A model generated the notes under the pieces. That model worked only from the letters and a program-made list of their open reading frames with translations, did no database searches and had not been told where the DNA came from. Position numbers and translations under genes: made by a program. A DNA stretch of 44,522 nt from an uncultured Rhodospirillales bacterium (lineage in GTDB: Bacteria; Pseudomonadota; Alphaproteobacteria; Azospirillales; Azospirillaceae), in the NCBI GenBank assembly GCA_903856295.1, contig CAIOBP010000207.1:1-44522 (forward strand), given 5' to 3'. How positions within the stretch are numbered: position 1 is the first letter of the stretch; each line of letters opens with the position of its first letter. Shown here in pieces: positions 15,986-25,965 of this stretch.

Positions 15986-17188
15986 ATGGAAACCGATAAA
16001 AAGAAAAAGACGAAAAAGGCGAGCTTCACACCGATTCTCGATGCCATCCTGCATGGCGGCTCGGGCGTCTCGTTGAACATGATCGACGTCGCCCATCATT
16101 TCGACCGCAGCAAGTGCCTCTTTAAATCCGGTGTCTTGAATGATGCCGTGATCTTTAAATTCCCAAATTTTCTGGAAGAGATCAGCGAAGCGGCCAAGAA
16201 GGCTTTCGGCGGCCCCGGGGCGGCCATGGACAGCAATCCGATCGAAACCGGGATTTACTTCCCTTATTCCACTGACACCCCCGACGAGGGCGGCTGCGCC
16301 GTTTATCTGCGCCAGAAGAACTACAAACAAATATTAATGGATACCATCGGCGTTTCTCTGGCCAATCTGCCCGGAGAAGCGCCTGAATCGGAGTTGCCAC
16401 CGAACATCGCCTACGACTTCAAGCTCTTGAAATTACTGGATTCAATTCCAACTTTAGACCCCTTTCTCCTCAAGGAGTGCCTCGACGCCAACCGTATCGA
16501 GTATGATTCCGCCATTTTGCGCCTGGACCCCGGGGAAGAAGCCGAAATCCGGCGTCTGATCTCCGACAAGATTTCACCGATCATTCAGAAGGCGTTCGAG
16601 GCCGGCGACAAGACCCTCTCCAACCGTGAACGCCTGCTGGAAGCGTTGTGGAACCCGGCGATGCCCGAGGCCAAAGCGTTCGTGCGCGCCTTCGGCATCG
16701 CCGAGTCCGAGGCCACCCCGGTGTTCTCGGCCTGGAAGGGAGTCACGTTCTACCAGCTCCAGGTTCGGGGGGCCGGGCCGAAACTCAAGGAGATGCTGAG
16801 CTGGCTGAAGTCCAAGGACGCCCTGCCGATCGACGCCCCCTCCAACAAATCGTTCATGCCGCAACTTCAGATGTTCAATGTAAAGATTATAACGTTGATC
16901 AACCAGAATATTGCCGAAATGCGCGATATTCTTAAAAAGTATGAAATGGCTTTTGAAACCTTCATTGGCGGCAACCCGAGCGAGCTGACATCGTTCCTGC
17001 GCTCCGCCCGCAAGGTTTACTACGTACTTGGATATTGCATATCATCACTCAACAGTGCCGTGGCGATTTTCAATCATACTGTAAAGCCGCCGGATTTTGT
17101 TCGTCTCACCTTTGACGACACCAACAAGCTTTACACCCGGCTTGATACCACGCTCAGCCGCCGCCGCGAAGTCCCCGCGACCTTCTGA
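15986..17188 (+). CDS. Unrecognised 400-residue protein
   Basis: The protein begins METDKKKKTKKASFTPILDA, with a strongly basic N-terminus, and then is mostly helical. It has no signal peptide, nucleotide-binding loop or cysteine cluster. One moderately hydrophobic stretch (KVYYVLGYCISSLNSAVAIF, near residue 350) could be buried rather than membrane-spanning. Composition is less GC-rich than the neighbours in parts (for example around 16860-17100), which may indicate acquisition. A GTG at 15983 directly precedes the ATG, and the ribosome-binding site is weak. It stands alone between xseB and acs. I cannot assign a function. Confidence 0.75.
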   Translation: METDKKKKTKKASFTPILDAILHGGSGVSLNMIDVAHHFDRSKCLFKSGVLNDAVIFKFPNFLEEISEAAKKAFGGPGAAMDSNPIETGIYFPYSTDTPDEGGCAVYLRQKNYKQILMDTIGVSLANLPGEAPESELPPNIAYDFKLLKLLDSIPTLDPFLLKECLDANRIEYDSAILRLDPGEEAEIRRLISDKISPIIQKAFEAGDKTLSNRERLLEALWNPAMPEAKAFVRAFGIAESEATPVFSAWKGVTFYQLQVRGAGPKLKEMLSWLKSKDALPIDAPSNKSFMPQLQMFNVKIITLINQNIAEMRDILKKYEMAFETFIGGNPSELTSFLRSARKVYYVLGYCISSLNSAVAIFNHTVKPPDFVRLTFDDTNKLYTRLDTTLSRRREVPATF

Positions 17189-17445
17189 TGATCTGACCAC
17201 CGACGCCACCTGGCGCGCGGCCGCACGCAACTGCGGCCGATGCTGGCGCACGCCCCCAGGTTGGCGGAAGATACGGGATTTTACATGGTGCGACATATGG
17301 ACCCTGGTCACGGTTTTCGACCAGATCCCGCTTGTACAGCCATCGCGCCTTTAGGTAAAAGATGTGTCATGATCGGGGCATTCGGCTTTTGTGCGCCGCA
17401 ACAACACCGATCCATAACAAAATCTTAGGGAGGATAAGAATACCC

Positions 17446-19389
17446 ATGAGCGAAGACAATCGATTCTTTCCTGTTCCGGCCGATTTTGCCAAATCCGCCT
17501 GGATCGACAATGACAAATATCTTAAACTGTATGATCAGTCTGTAAAAGACCCAGAAGGTTTCTGGGGAGATCAAGGCAAGCGTATCGACTGGATCAAACC
17601 TTATACCAAAGTGAAAGATGTCGATTATACCGGCGACATCCGTATTCGCTGGTATTACGATGGCACTTTGAACGCTTCGGTCAATTGCCTTGACCGTCAT
17701 CTTACCAAGCGTGGCAATCAGGTCGCGATCATCGCCGAGGGGGACGATCCGTCCGAGAGCCGGACCATCACCTATCGTCAGGCTTATGAAGAAGTCTGCA
17801 AGGTCGCGAACGTCCTCAAGGCCCACGGCGTCAAGAAGGGCGACCGCGTCACCATCTACATGCCGATGGTGCCTGAGACCGCCTTCGCCATGCTGGCCTG
17901 CGCCCGGATCGGCGCCATTCACTCGGTGATTTTCGGCGGTTTCTCGCCCGACAGCATCAAGGACCGCATCATCGACTGCAAGAGCGACTTTGTGATCACC
18001 GCCGATGAAGGTCTGCGCGGCGGCCGCAAGATTCCTCTGAAGGGCAATGTCGACGCGGCTCTCGAATCCTGCCCCGGCGTGCGCAATGTTTTGGTGCTCA
18101 AGCGCACTGGCGGCGCCATCGCCTGGAAGACCGGACGCGACATCTGGTGGCATGAGGAGCTGGCCAAGGTTCCGGCCGAGTGCGCGCCCGAGGAAATGAA
18201 CGCCGAAGACCCGCTGTTCATTCTCTACACCTCGGGGTCGACCGGCAAGCCCAAGGGCGTGCTGCACACCACCGGCGGCTACATGGTCTATACCTCGATC
18301 ACCCACCAGTACATTTTCGACTACAAGGATGGTGATGTCTTCTGGTGTACGGCGGACGTGGGTTGGGTCACCGGTCACAGTTACATCGTCTATGGCCCGA
18401 TGGCCAACGGCGCCATCACCCTGATGTTCGAAGGCGTGCCCAACTATCCGAACTTCTCGCGCTTCTGGGACGTTTGCGACAAGCATCAGGTCAACATTTT
18501 CTACACCGCCCCCACCGCCATCCGGGCGCTGATGCGCGAAGGCGAGGCGCCGGTCAAGCGCACCAGCCGCAAGAGCATCCGCCTGCTCGGCACCGTCGGC
18601 GAGCCGATCAACCCCGAGGCTTGGCTGTGGTATTACAATGTGGTCGGCGACCGGCGCTGCCCGATCGTCGACACCTGGTGGCAGACCGAAACCGGCGGCA
18701 TCCTGATCACGCCGCTGCCCGGCGCCATCGGCCAGAAGCCCGGCTCGGCGACCAAGCCGTTCTTCGGCGTCAAACCGATGATCGTCGATAATGAAGGTGT
18801 GGAACTGACCGGAGCCTGTGAAGGCAATCTCTGCATCACCGACTCCTGGCCCGGCCAGATGCGCACGGTCTATGGCGACCATGACCGGTTCGGCCTGACC
18901 TACTTCTCGACCTTCAAGGGCAAGTACTTCACCGGCGACGGCTGCCGCCGCGACGAGGACGGCTATTACTGGATCACCGGCCGCGTCGACGATGTGATCA
19001 ACGTCTCCGGACACCGTCTCGGCACCGCCGAAGTCGAAAGCGCCCTGGTCGCCCACGCCAAGGTCGCCGAAGCCGCGGTGGTCGGCTTCCCGCACGACAT
19101 CAAGGGCCAGGGCATCTACGCCTATGTCACCCTCAATGCCGGCGAAAATCCCAACGATGACTTGCGCAAGGAACTGGTGCTGTGGGTGCGCAAGCAGATC
19201 GGCGCGCTCGCCGCTCCCGATTTCATCCAGTGGGCGCCCGGCCTGCCCAAGACCCGGTCGGGCAAGATCATGCGCCGCATTCTGCGCAAGATCGCGGCCA
19301 ACGAGCACGACGCCCTCGGCGACACCACGACCCTTGCGGATCCGACCGTGGTCACCAGTCTGGTTGAAAACCGCATGAACCGGGCGTAA
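17446..19389 (+). CDS. acs: Acetyl-CoA synthetase
   Basis: Acs activates acetate with ATP and CoA through an acetyl-AMP intermediate. The 647-residue protein is full length. Motifs include [15 protein letters not shown] (ATP-binding P-loop), [11 protein letters not shown] (adenine and acetate pocket), TGD, and [20 protein letters not shown] (hinge). The C-terminal [11 protein letters not shown] contains Lys607, the residue acetylated to inactivate the enzyme in this family. The ATG at 17446 has a strong AGGGAGGA site 11-18 bases upstream. A strong intrinsic terminator follows at 19427. A deacetylase-fold gene lies 2 kb upstream, but it is frameshifted. Confidence 0.98.
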   Translation: MSEDNRFFPVPADFAKSAWIDNDKYLKLYDQSVKDPEGFWGDQGKRIDWIKPYTKVKDVDYTGDIRIRWYYDGTLNASVNCLDRHLTKRGNQVAIIAEGDDPSESRTITYRQAYEEVCKVANVLKAHGVKKGDRVTIYMPMVPETAFAMLACARIGAIHSVIFGGFSPDSIKDRIIDCKSDFVITADEGLRGGRKIPLKGNVDAALESCPGVRNVLVLKRTGGAIAWKTGRDIWWHEELAKVPAECAPEEMNAEDPLFILYTSGSTGKPKGVLHTTGGYMVYTSITHQYIFDYKDGDVFWCTADVGWVTGHSYIVYGPMANGAITLMFEGVPNYPNFSRFWDVCDKHQVNIFYTAPTAIRALMREGEAPVKRTSRKSIRLLGTVGEPINPEAWLWYYNVVGDRRCPIVDTWWQTETGGILITPLPGAIGQKPGSATKPFFGVKPMIVDNEGVELTGACEGNLCITDSWPGQMRTVYGDHDRFGLTYFSTFKGKYFTGDGCRRDEDGYYWITGRVDDVINVSGHRLGTAEVESALVAHAKVAEAAVVGFPHDIKGQGIYAYVTLNAGENPNDDLRKELVLWVRKQIGALAAPDFIQWAPGLPKTRSGKIMRRILRKIAANEHDALGDTTTLADPTVVTSLVENRMNRA

Positions 19390-19426
19390 GTACAGGGTTC
19401 CAAGGGCCAAGGCCTTTGGTTTGGGT

Positions 19427-19457
19427 CCAGGGGGCGGCGCCCCCTGGGCTCTTTTTC
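19427..19457 (+). terminator. Intrinsic terminator of acs, repeat-derived (R4)
   Basis: A perfect 9-bp stem, CCAGGGGGC and GCCCCCTGG, closes a 3-base loop and is followed by gctcttttt. It lies 38 bases after the acs stop. Just upstream, ccaagggccaaggcctttgg echoes the CCAAAGGCC palindrome of the other repeats, so this terminator looks like a diverged member of the same family. Confidence 0.85.
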
Positions 19458-19475
19458 ATTTTGCCGTGAGCCCCC

Positions 19476-20159
19476 ATGAACCTGACGCTTCTCTACCGCG
19501 ACGCCATGATGTTGATCATCGACAAGCCGGCCGGGATTCCCGTCCATGCCGGCCCCGGCGGCGGCCCCAATCTGGAAAGTCACTTCGAGTCCCTGCGCTT
19601 CGGCCTGCCCCGCGTCCCCGCCCTCGCCCACCGCCTCGACCGCGACACCAGCGGCTGCCTGATTCTGGGCCGGCACCGGCAGGCGCTGGCGCGGCTGGGC
19701 AAGCTGTTCCAGGCCGGACGGATCGAAAAGACCTACTGGGCGGTGGTGCGCGGTGCGCCGCCGGACGATGAAGGCCGGATCGATCTGGCCCTGGCCAAAC
19801 GCTCCGACGCCAAGCGCGGCTGGTGGATGAAGCCCGATCCCGCGGGCCAGAGCGCGATCACCGACTACCGGGTGCTCGGCCGCGGCGGTGGTCTGGCATG
19901 GCTGGAACTCCACCCGCGCACCGGCCGCACCCACCAGATTCGCGTCCATTGCGCCGAGCTTGGCTGCCCGCTGCTGGGTGAGCCGATCTACGACCGTCCC
20001 GAGGGGGAGCCCCGCACCCAGCCCCCGGCCGAACCGCTGCACCTCCACGCCCGCGCGATCACGGTGCCGCTCTACCCGACCAAACCGCCGGTCACCGCCG
20101 AAGCGCCGGTGCCACCCCACCTCCGGGCGGCGCTGAGCGCCTGCGGCTGGAGCGAGTAA
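19476..20159 (+). CDS. RluA-family pseudouridine synthase
   Basis: A 227-residue RNA pseudouridine synthase. The catalytic motif HRLDRDTSG (52-60) contains the nucleophile Asp55. Further family motifs are DKPAGIPVH near the N-terminus and LHPRTGRTHQIRVH (substrate-binding region). There is no S4 domain, so it belongs to the short RluA/TruC-like group; the RNA target cannot be read from the sequence. It begins about 20 bases after the acs terminator. Confidence 0.93.
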   Translation: MNLTLLYRDAMMLIIDKPAGIPVHAGPGGGPNLESHFESLRFGLPRVPALAHRLDRDTSGCLILGRHRQALARLGKLFQAGRIEKTYWAVVRGAPPDDEGRIDLALAKRSDAKRGWWMKPDPAGQSAITDYRVLGRGGGLAWLELHPRTGRTHQIRVHCAELGCPLLGEPIYDRPEGEPRTQPPAEPLHLHARAITVPLYPTKPPVTAEAPVPPHLRAALSACGWSE

Positions 20160-20202
20160 AAGCGAGGGGCCGGCGCCCCCTTGCCATCACGTCCCCCCCC
20201 CT

Positions 20203-20982
20203 TCACGCCCCGACGAACTCCGGCTTGCGCTTCTCCAAAAAAGCCCCGAGTCCTTCCTGATAATCATGGCTGTCCCAAACCTGCCGGCGCAGCCCCTGAA
20301 GCCGCTCGAAACCCTCGGGCGGAATGGTGTGGGCCGAGGCGAGAATGCGCATCGACTCCTTCATGGCGGTGACGCTGAGCGGGGCGTTGGCCGCGATCTT
20401 GCCGGCGAGATCACGGACGAAGGCGTCGATACCATCGGCCGCCACCACATGATTGAGCACCGAGGCCTCCCGCAACCGCTGGGCCGATACCGGCTGGGCG
20501 CTGAACGCCATCTCCTTGAGCAACGGAAACGGCACCGCATTCATGAAGTTGAGCAGGCCGGTCATGTTGTAGGGAATGCCCAGCTTGGCCGGAGTGATGG
20601 CGAAGGTGACCTCGGGCGTGGCCACCGTGATGTCGCAGGACACCGCCAGCTCGCAGCCGCCGCCCCACACCGTGCCCTCGATCTGGGCGATGATCGGCGC
20701 CGGAAACTCGGTGATCTGACGGATGATCCGGCGCAACGGATCGTTCCAGGCCAGGGGATCGCGCCGGGTCAGCGGCAACTCCTTGACATCGTGACCGGCC
20801 GACCAGATTTTCGCGCCCGGCAACGCCCGCAGAATCACCACCCGCAGGTGTCTGGCCCGAAAATCCTCCAGGACATGGAACATCGCGTCGGTCAGCGCCT
20901 CGCTGAGAATATTGCGCTTGGCGTCGTGGTCGAAAATCAGGGTGCCGATCTGCCCTTCGATCCTGGATTGAACGAGAGTCAT
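20203..20982 (-). CDS. Methylmalonyl-CoA decarboxylase-like crotonase
   Basis: A 259-residue crotonase-fold enzyme. Its sequence follows E. coli ScpB (YgfG) closely: FSAGHD-like WSAGHDVKELP, RRDPLAWNDPLR, EGTVWGGGCE, PAKLGIPYNMTG, LNHVV, and the C-terminal DYQEGLGAFLEKRKPEFVG. Glu111 and Tyr138 match the positions of the catalytic Glu113 and Tyr140 in that enzyme. ScpB decarboxylates methylmalonyl-CoA to propionyl-CoA. The usual partners (mutase, CoA transferase) are not nearby. I chose the ATG at 20982; the frame stays open to 21051. Confidence is high for the fold and moderate for the exact substrate. Confidence 0.85.
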   Translation of the reverse strand: MTLVQSRIEGQIGTLIFDHDAKRNILSEALTDAMFHVLEDFRARHLRVVILRALPGAKIWSAGHDVKELPLTRRDPLAWNDPLRRIIRQITEFPAPIIAQIEGTVWGGGCELAVSCDITVATPEVTFAITPAKLGIPYNMTGLLNFMNAVPFPLLKEMAFSAQPVSAQRLREASVLNHVVAADGIDAFVRDLAGKIAANAPLSVTAMKESMRILASAHTIPPEGFERLQGLRRQVWDSHDYQEGLGAFLEKRKPEFVGA

Positions 20983-21064
20983 GGCCGCTGGCCCTTTCCA
21001 TGAGGAATCCCCCCGCCGGGGTGAAGGGGAAGTATAGCAAAGCTTCAGCACAGGAGGCGCGGGA

Positions 21065-21439
21065 TCACAGCCCCTTGAGATAGGCGATCAGGGCCGCCCG
21101 CTCGGCAGGGTCCTTCAGCCCGGGAAAGCGCATGGAGGTTCCGGGAACCATCGCTTGAGGATCGCCCAGAAACGCATCGAGAATCGCCTCGCTCCAGACC
21201 GAGGAAAAACTCCGCAGCGCCTGCGAATATTCGAAGCTGGAAATCGAGGCCGTCGGGCGGTCGATCACACCGAACAGGCTGGGACCGACCCGGTTCTGCA
21301 TGCGCACAATACTGTGGCAAGCCCGGCAATTCCGCTCGAAAACCGTCTGACCGGCATCCCCGGCGCTCGCCCCCCCGGACATGGCCAGCCCCGCCACCGC
21401 CAACACCACCCCCGCTCCCCGCCGCAGCACGTCGATCAT
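21065..21439 (-). CDS. Class I c-type cytochrome
   Basis: A 124-residue exported monoheme cytochrome. A signal peptide (1-26, ending GGASA) precedes the mature domain. The heme site is CRACH (Cys38, Cys41, His42) and the axial methionine is Met103 in GTSMRFPG. The layout resembles soluble cytochrome c2/c-552 electron carriers of the periplasm. Two ATGs are possible (21445 and 21439); GGGG lies 6 bases before the second. Divergent from fliK and followed by the crotonase gene. Confidence 0.92.
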   Translation of the reverse strand: MIDVLRRGAGVVLAVAGLAMSGGASAGDAGQTVFERNCRACHSIVRMQNRVGPSLFGVIDRPTASISSFEYSQALRSFSSVWSEAILDAFLGDPQAMVPGTSMRFPGLKDPAERAALIAYLKGL

Positions 21440-21690
21440 TGTCATCCCCAGTCTCTGCACTCCCAAGAGTTCTAGGCAGATGCGCGCATCCTTGAAAGAG
21501 CGATTCCCGAACCCCGGCAGGATTTGCCGCCGGCGCTGGGCCGGAACTGCCGGGCAGACGGCCGCACCAAGCCGCCACATCATGGCATCATGAAAAATTA
21601 CACTGATAATACAATGTGTTACCTGATGATCGCCAAGTGGCCCGCCCCTTGCTTTCATTCCGGTCATCACGGGAAATGGGTGCCACCGCC

Positions 21691-23328
21691 ATGGACACAG
21701 CATTGGGAATTCACGCTCGCTCTCCTCAGGGCTCAACGGCCTCGGGACCGAGTTCGACCGCCAGTTCGGCCAAGACCAGCGAAATCTTCGCCTCGCTGTT
21801 CAGCCAGCTCTCCAAAAGCCATGCCCTTCAGGCCAGCAGTCTCGCGCGGTCGACGCCTCTGCCGACCCCGGCGGCCCAGTCGCTGCCCGCCGATCCCCGG
21901 CCGGCGCCCGACCATTCCCCTCCGGCCAGCGCCGCCTCCGACACCAACGCCAGCGCGACGAACAAGACCGACGATCAGCAAACGGCCAAATCGTCCAGCG
22001 ACGACGATGACGACGACCGGCCCCAGGCCGCTCAAAGCGTCAAGCCGGCCGGTCGCGACCAGAGCGCCGGGAAAATGAACAAGGCCGACAAAAGCGGCAA
22101 GCCCGGCAAAGCCGACAAGGCGTCGAAGACCGACAAGACCGACGACACGGCGGACGCCAAAGCCAAGACCAAGGCCGGCGCCACCGACGAGTCCGACCAG
22201 ACCGCCGCCACCGACGCTTCCGCCGACGAACCCGCACCGGCCGATGAGACGGCCACCGACGATCAACCGACCGGCGACCCGATCCTCGCCGTGATGCCGG
22301 TGGCCAGCGCTCAGCCCGCCCTGGTCGCTCAGGCCGCCGGCGGTGACGCCCTCAAAGGCGCCGCCACCGGCGCGGACGCGGCCGGCAAAGGAGCGGCGGT
22401 CAAAGGCGGGCCGGTCGTGAAAGCGGCGGATGCGCACCAGACCACGGCCGGACCAAACGCCAAAGCCGGCGCGGACGCGATCGCCCCCAACGCGGGCGCA
22501 TCCGACAGCCAGGAGCCGACTGATGGCGCCGCGTCTGCCAAAGACGGCACGGCCAAGCTCAACGATTTCGTGGCCGCGCTCACCGGCAACGCCGCCGCGC
22601 CCACCGCCCCGGCCGCGATCGCGCTGCCGCACGGCCTGGGGGAAAGCGGCTCCCAGAACACCGCGACCCAACTGGCCCAGGCGGTGGAAACCGTCGGCGG
22701 TAACGGCTCCGGCGACGGCGCCAACGCCGGATTGGCCGGAGATAACGGCTCGGGCGGCGCCCAAAGCGGCGCCAACGCCCACATGCCCGACGGCACCCAG
22801 ATCACCGGCGGGGTCGAGGGCGCCCGTCAGACCAGCGGCACCGAATTCGCCAACACCCTGGCCTCGGTACGCTCGGCCCGCCCCGGCATGCCCGCCAGCG
22901 CCACCGATCAGGTGGCGGTGCAACTCCAGCACAGCGCCAAGGACGGCACCGGCTCGATCTCGATGCAGTTGCGGCCCGAGGAGTTGGGCCGGATCGACAT
23001 CAAGATGAGCATCGATCAGTCCGGCGTGATCAATGCCACCATCACCGCCGACCGCCCCCAGACCCTGGAACTGCTCCAGCGCGACTCCCACAGCCTGGAG
23101 CGGGCGCTTCAGGATGCCGGCCTTCAGACCGATGGCGGCAGCCTGAACTTCAACCTCAGAGGCGAGAGCGGCCAGGGCTCGAATCAGCAGAACAACCAGG
23201 GCGACGGCAACCGCTCGGGTCACAATGCCCGCCACCAGGCCACGGCCGAAGACACCAGAAGCGCCGACATCGCGGTGGTCACCCGCCGCTATCAGGTGGC
23301 CAATGGCCGGGTCGACGTCCGCATCTGA
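21691..23328 (+). CDS. fliK: Flagellar hook-length control protein
   Basis: FliK is exported by the flagellar secretion system, measures hook length and switches export specificity. The 545-residue protein has a long low-complexity region (about 40-330) of Ala, Asp, Lys, Thr and Ser, including repeated KADK/KTDK units, as expected for the ruler part. The C-terminal Flg_hook domain (about 400-490) shows SMQLRPEELGRIDIKM, then ATITADRPQTLELLQRD, then LERALQDAGL. The N-terminal start is uncertain; ATG 21676 is in frame. It is followed 36 bases later by flgD. Confidence 0.9.
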   Translation: MDTALGIHARSPQGSTASGPSSTASSAKTSEIFASLFSQLSKSHALQASSLARSTPLPTPAAQSLPADPRPAPDHSPPASAASDTNASATNKTDDQQTAKSSSDDDDDDRPQAAQSVKPAGRDQSAGKMNKADKSGKPGKADKASKTDKTDDTADAKAKTKAGATDESDQTAATDASADEPAPADETATDDQPTGDPILAVMPVASAQPALVAQAAGGDALKGAATGADAAGKGAAVKGGPVVKAADAHQTTAGPNAKAGADAIAPNAGASDSQEPTDGAASAKDGTAKLNDFVAALTGNAAAPTAPAAIALPHGLGESGSQNTATQLAQAVETVGGNGSGDGANAGLAGDNGSGGAQSGANAHMPDGTQITGGVEGARQTSGTEFANTLASVRSARPGMPASATDQVAVQLQHSAKDGTGSISMQLRPEELGRIDIKMSIDQSGVINATITADRPQTLELLQRDSHSLERALQDAGLQTDGGSLNFNLRGESGQGSNQQNNQGDGNRSGHNARHQATAEDTRSADIAVVTRRYQVANGRVDVRI

Positions 23329-23364
23329 TTTCCGAGTTCCATCCGCTTACTCGTGGAGACCGTC

Positions 23365-24084
23365 ATGACCAGTTCCCTGTTATCCAGCAGCACCTCCTCT
23401 TCCTCCTCCGTGACGGGCAATCCGCTGATCAACCAGAGTGCGAACGGTAGCGGCACCAGCTCGAGCAGCACCAGCGCCTCGTCGCTGAACAACTACAACT
23501 TCATGGAGTTTCTGACGCTGTTCACGACCCAGCTCAAGAACCAGGACCCGACCAACCCGATGGACACCACCCAGATGACCAATCAGCTGGCGATGTTCTC
23601 CCAAGTCGAACAGCAGGCCGGCACCAACAGCCGTCTCGACAAGCTGATCGCCGCCCAGCCGACCAGCGGCCTCAACTCCGCGGTCGGCTACATCGGCCAG
23701 AAGGTCGAGGCCAGTGGCAACAGCATCTCGCTAGCCGGCGGCAGCGCCCAGATCGCCTACGAAATGCCCCAGTCCGCAACCTCCGTGAGCATCGCGATCA
23801 AGGACAGCAGCGGCTCGCTGGTCAACACCCTGACCGGCGACGGCACCACGGGCATGCAGCGGATCAGTTGGGACGGCAAGGACAGCAACGGCAAGGCGCT
23901 GGCCGATGGCGTCTACACCGTCTCGGCAACCGTCCCGACCACCACCGGCTCGGCGTCCACGATCATTCCGGTGACGCGCAGCACCGGCAAGGTGACCGGC
24001 GTCGAGAGCAACGGCACCACCACCGTCCTCGACCTCGGCAATCAGCAGGTCAAATTGACCGACGTGCTGGCCATCAACTCCTGA
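23365..24084 (+). CDS. flgD: Flagellar hook assembly scaffold protein
   Basis: FlgD caps the growing hook and is required for FlgE assembly. The 239-residue protein has a Ser/Thr-rich N-terminus, the conserved FlgD_N core (FMEFLTLFTTQLKNQDPTNP, then QMTNQLAMFSQVEQ), and a FLIG-like/Tudor C-terminal region with WDGKDSNGKALADGVYTVS. The ATG at 23365 has GTGGAGAC about 7 bases upstream. flgE is not present downstream: the gene overlaps the end of the convergent cinA-like gene by 11 bases. Confidence 0.95.
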   Translation: MTSSLLSSSTSSSSSVTGNPLINQSANGSGTSSSSTSASSLNNYNFMEFLTLFTTQLKNQDPTNPMDTTQMTNQLAMFSQVEQQAGTNSRLDKLIAAQPTSGLNSAVGYIGQKVEASGNSISLAGGSAQIAYEMPQSATSVSIAIKDSSGSLVNTLTGDGTTGMQRISWDGKDSNGKALADGVYTVSATVPTTTGSASTIIPVTRSTGKVTGVESNGTTTVLDLGNQQVKLTDVLAINS

Positions 24085-24571
24085 GCAGCACCTCCAGCCC
24101 CCGCCGGACCGCGGCGCCGCGCACGCCGGCCCGGTCGCCGGGGAAGATGTGACAGTCGACCAATGCCGGGCCGCCATCGCGCCGGGCCAGGCCGAACCAG
24201 ACCAGCCCGACCGGCTTTTCGGCCGAACCGCCACCGGGACCGGCGATGCCAGTGACCGACAGCGCGACGGCGACATCCGCCGGGGCATGGGCGAGCGCGC
24301 CCGCCGCCATCGCCGCCGCCGTCTCGGCGCTGACCGCGCCATGGGCCTCCAGGATCGCGGCGCCGACTCCCAGCTCCTCCTGCTTGGCCAGATTGGAGTA
24401 GGTCACCCAACCGCGTTCCAGCACCATCGATGACCCGGCGACTTCGGTGATCGCGCCGGCGATCAGGCCGCCGGTACAGGATTCCGCCAGCACCAGCCTC
24501 CGCCCCGATGCCCGGAACGCCGCCACCACCGCCGCCGCCAGCTCCTCTGCCGTCCGCCCCTCTAGGGACAT
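24074..24571 (-). CDS. CinA C-terminal domain protein (NMN amidohydrolase)
   Basis: A 165-residue protein of the PncC/CinA-C family, which deamidates nicotinamide mononucleotide to nicotinate mononucleotide in pyridine nucleotide recycling. Family motifs are [13 protein letters not shown] with catalytic Ser31, [16 protein letters not shown] with Tyr58 and Lys63, and [10 protein letters not shown] (105-114). It lacks the N-terminal domain of full CinA. The ATG at 24569-24571 lies inside the 3' end of ispDF, overlapping it by 10 bases, so the two are probably translationally coupled. Confidence 0.93.
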   Translation of the reverse strand: MSLEGRTAEELAAAVVAAFRASGRRLVLAESCTGGLIAGAITEVAGSSMVLERGWVTYSNLAKQEELGVGAAILEAHGAVSAETAAAMAAGALAHAPADVAVALSVTGIAGPGGGSAEKPVGLVWFGLARRDGGPALVDCHIFPGDRAGVRGAAVRRGLEVLLRS

Positions 24572-25728
24572 GGCAGGACCACGGTGGCAATGGCCTGGGC
24601 GGCGATGCCTTCCTCGCGGCCGGTGAAGCCGAGCTTCTCGGTGGTGGTGGCCTTGACCGAAACCCGGCCGGGCTCGATCTCCAGCACCTCGGCCAGCCGC
24701 GCCGCCATCGCCGGGCGATGCGGCCCGACCTTCGGCCGCTCGCAGATGATCGTCACATCGACATGGTTGATGGCGCCGCCGCGCGCCCGCACCAGTTCGG
24801 CGGCATGGCGCAGGAACACCGTGCTGTCGACACCGCGCCATTTCGGCTCGCTGGGCGGAAAATGACTGCCGATGTCGCCGGCCGCAATCGCGCCGAGCAG
24901 AGCGTCGGTGAGGGCGTGCAGCGCCACGTCGGCATCGGAATGGCCTTCCAGCCGGTGCGTGTGCGGCACCTCGACCCCGCACAGCATCACCCCGTCGCCG
25001 GGGGCGAAGCGATGGACGTCGAAGCCCATGCCGGTGCGGATATCGGGAAGCCCGGCGCCCAGCAGGCGGTGGGCGCGTTCAAGATCGATCGGTGTCGTCA
25101 CTTTGATGTTGTCCGGGCTGCCGGGCACCAGCGCCACCGGCAGACCGGCGGCCTCGGCCACCGCCGCGTCGTCGGTCAAGCCGGCCCCGGCCAGGCGACG
25201 GTGCGCCTCGAGGATGGAAGAAAAACGGAAACCTTGCGGCGTCTGGGCGCGCCACAGACCGGAGCGGTCGACAGTGCCGGCGGTGAAGCCATCCACCCCC
25301 TTCTTGAGGGTATCGATCACCTGAACCGCCGCGACGGCCGCCGGCGCCCGCTCCAGCGCCGCCACCACCCGCGAAATGGTGCCGGCATCGACCAGCGGCC
25401 GGGCGGCATCATGGATCAGCACATAATCGGGGGCGCCGGCCGGCGACTCGGCAAGCCGCTCCAGCCCCAGGCGCCCGGACTCCTGACGGGTGGCGCCGCC
25501 GGGCACCGGCTCGGGCAGCCCCAACCCGGCCACGGCCCGATCATAGAGATCGCGATGGGCCGGCTGGTAGACCACCTGCACCCCGCCAACCGCCGGATGG
25601 CCACGAAACGCCTCGATGGCGCGCCTCAACAAAGGCTGGCCGTCGAGGCTCAGATATTGCTTGGGCAACTCGCCGCCGAAGCGTTCTCCGGAACCGGCGG
25701 CGACGATCAGGGCGATACAGGACGGCAT
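24562..25728 (-). CDS. ispDF: Bifunctional IspD/IspF isoprenoid enzyme
   Basis: Two steps of the methylerythritol phosphate pathway in one 388-residue chain. The N-terminal part (1 to about 225) is the cytidylyltransferase IspD, with [20 protein letters not shown] and HDAARPLV. The C-terminal part (from about 230) is MEcPP synthase IspF, with [39 protein letters not shown] and [17 protein letters not shown]. Fused ispDF is a known alphaproteobacterial trait. The ATG at 25728 has AAAGGA about 9 bases upstream. Confidence 0.97.
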   Translation of the reverse strand: MPSCIALIVAAGSGERFGGELPKQYLSLDGQPLLRRAIEAFRGHPAVGGVQVVYQPAHRDLYDRAVAGLGLPEPVPGGATRQESGRLGLERLAESPAGAPDYVLIHDAARPLVDAGTISRVVAALERAPAAVAAVQVIDTLKKGVDGFTAGTVDRSGLWRAQTPQGFRFSSILEAHRRLAGAGLTDDAAVAEAAGLPVALVPGSPDNIKVTTPIDLERAHRLLGAGLPDIRTGMGFDVHRFAPGDGVMLCGVEVPHTHRLEGHSDADVALHALTDALLGAIAAGDIGSHFPPSEPKWRGVDSTVFLRHAAELVRARGGAINHVDVTIICERPKVGPHRPAMAARLAEVLEIEPGRVSVKATTTEKLGFTGREEGIAAQAIATVVLPCP

Positions 25729-25800
25729 GGCTTCAATCCTTTCAGACCCCCTCACCTTGGCCGACAGCGCTCCGAAGGGCAAGCACGATTGCTCGGAATC

Positions 25801-25920
25801 GGGGCCTGGGGCCGCCGGCCCCAGTGGGGTCCAGGGGCGAAGCCCCTTGGCCGTCGGAGACACCAGGGGCGCCGTCCTTGGACCCCGCCAAAGGCCGGCG
25901 GCCTTTGGAAACCGGGACGA
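25801..25920. repeat. Composite palindromic repeat, copy R2
   Basis: Four hairpins in a row: CTGGGGCC-gcc-GGCCCCAG, then CAGGGGC-gaa-GCCCCTTG, then CCAGGGGCGCCGTCCTTGG, then CCAAAGGCC-ggc-GGCCTTTGG, ending aaaccggga. The whole block is nearly the reverse complement of copy R3 at 39002-39115. It lies in the divergent spacer between ispDF and the CcsA-like gene, so here it is not simply a terminator. Confidence 0.85.
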
Positions 25921-25965
25921 AGCCTTTATAAGAGAGTGTCAGTCGCACCAGACCGGAACCCCCGC

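Noticed and set aside
24508-25965. Very long plus-strand frame opposite ispDF, joined to the CcsA-like gene
   Set aside because: This is the antisense of a clearly coding gene (ispDF) in GC-rich DNA, and its residues are Gly/Arg/Gln-rich noise. Only the part from 25966 matches a real family.
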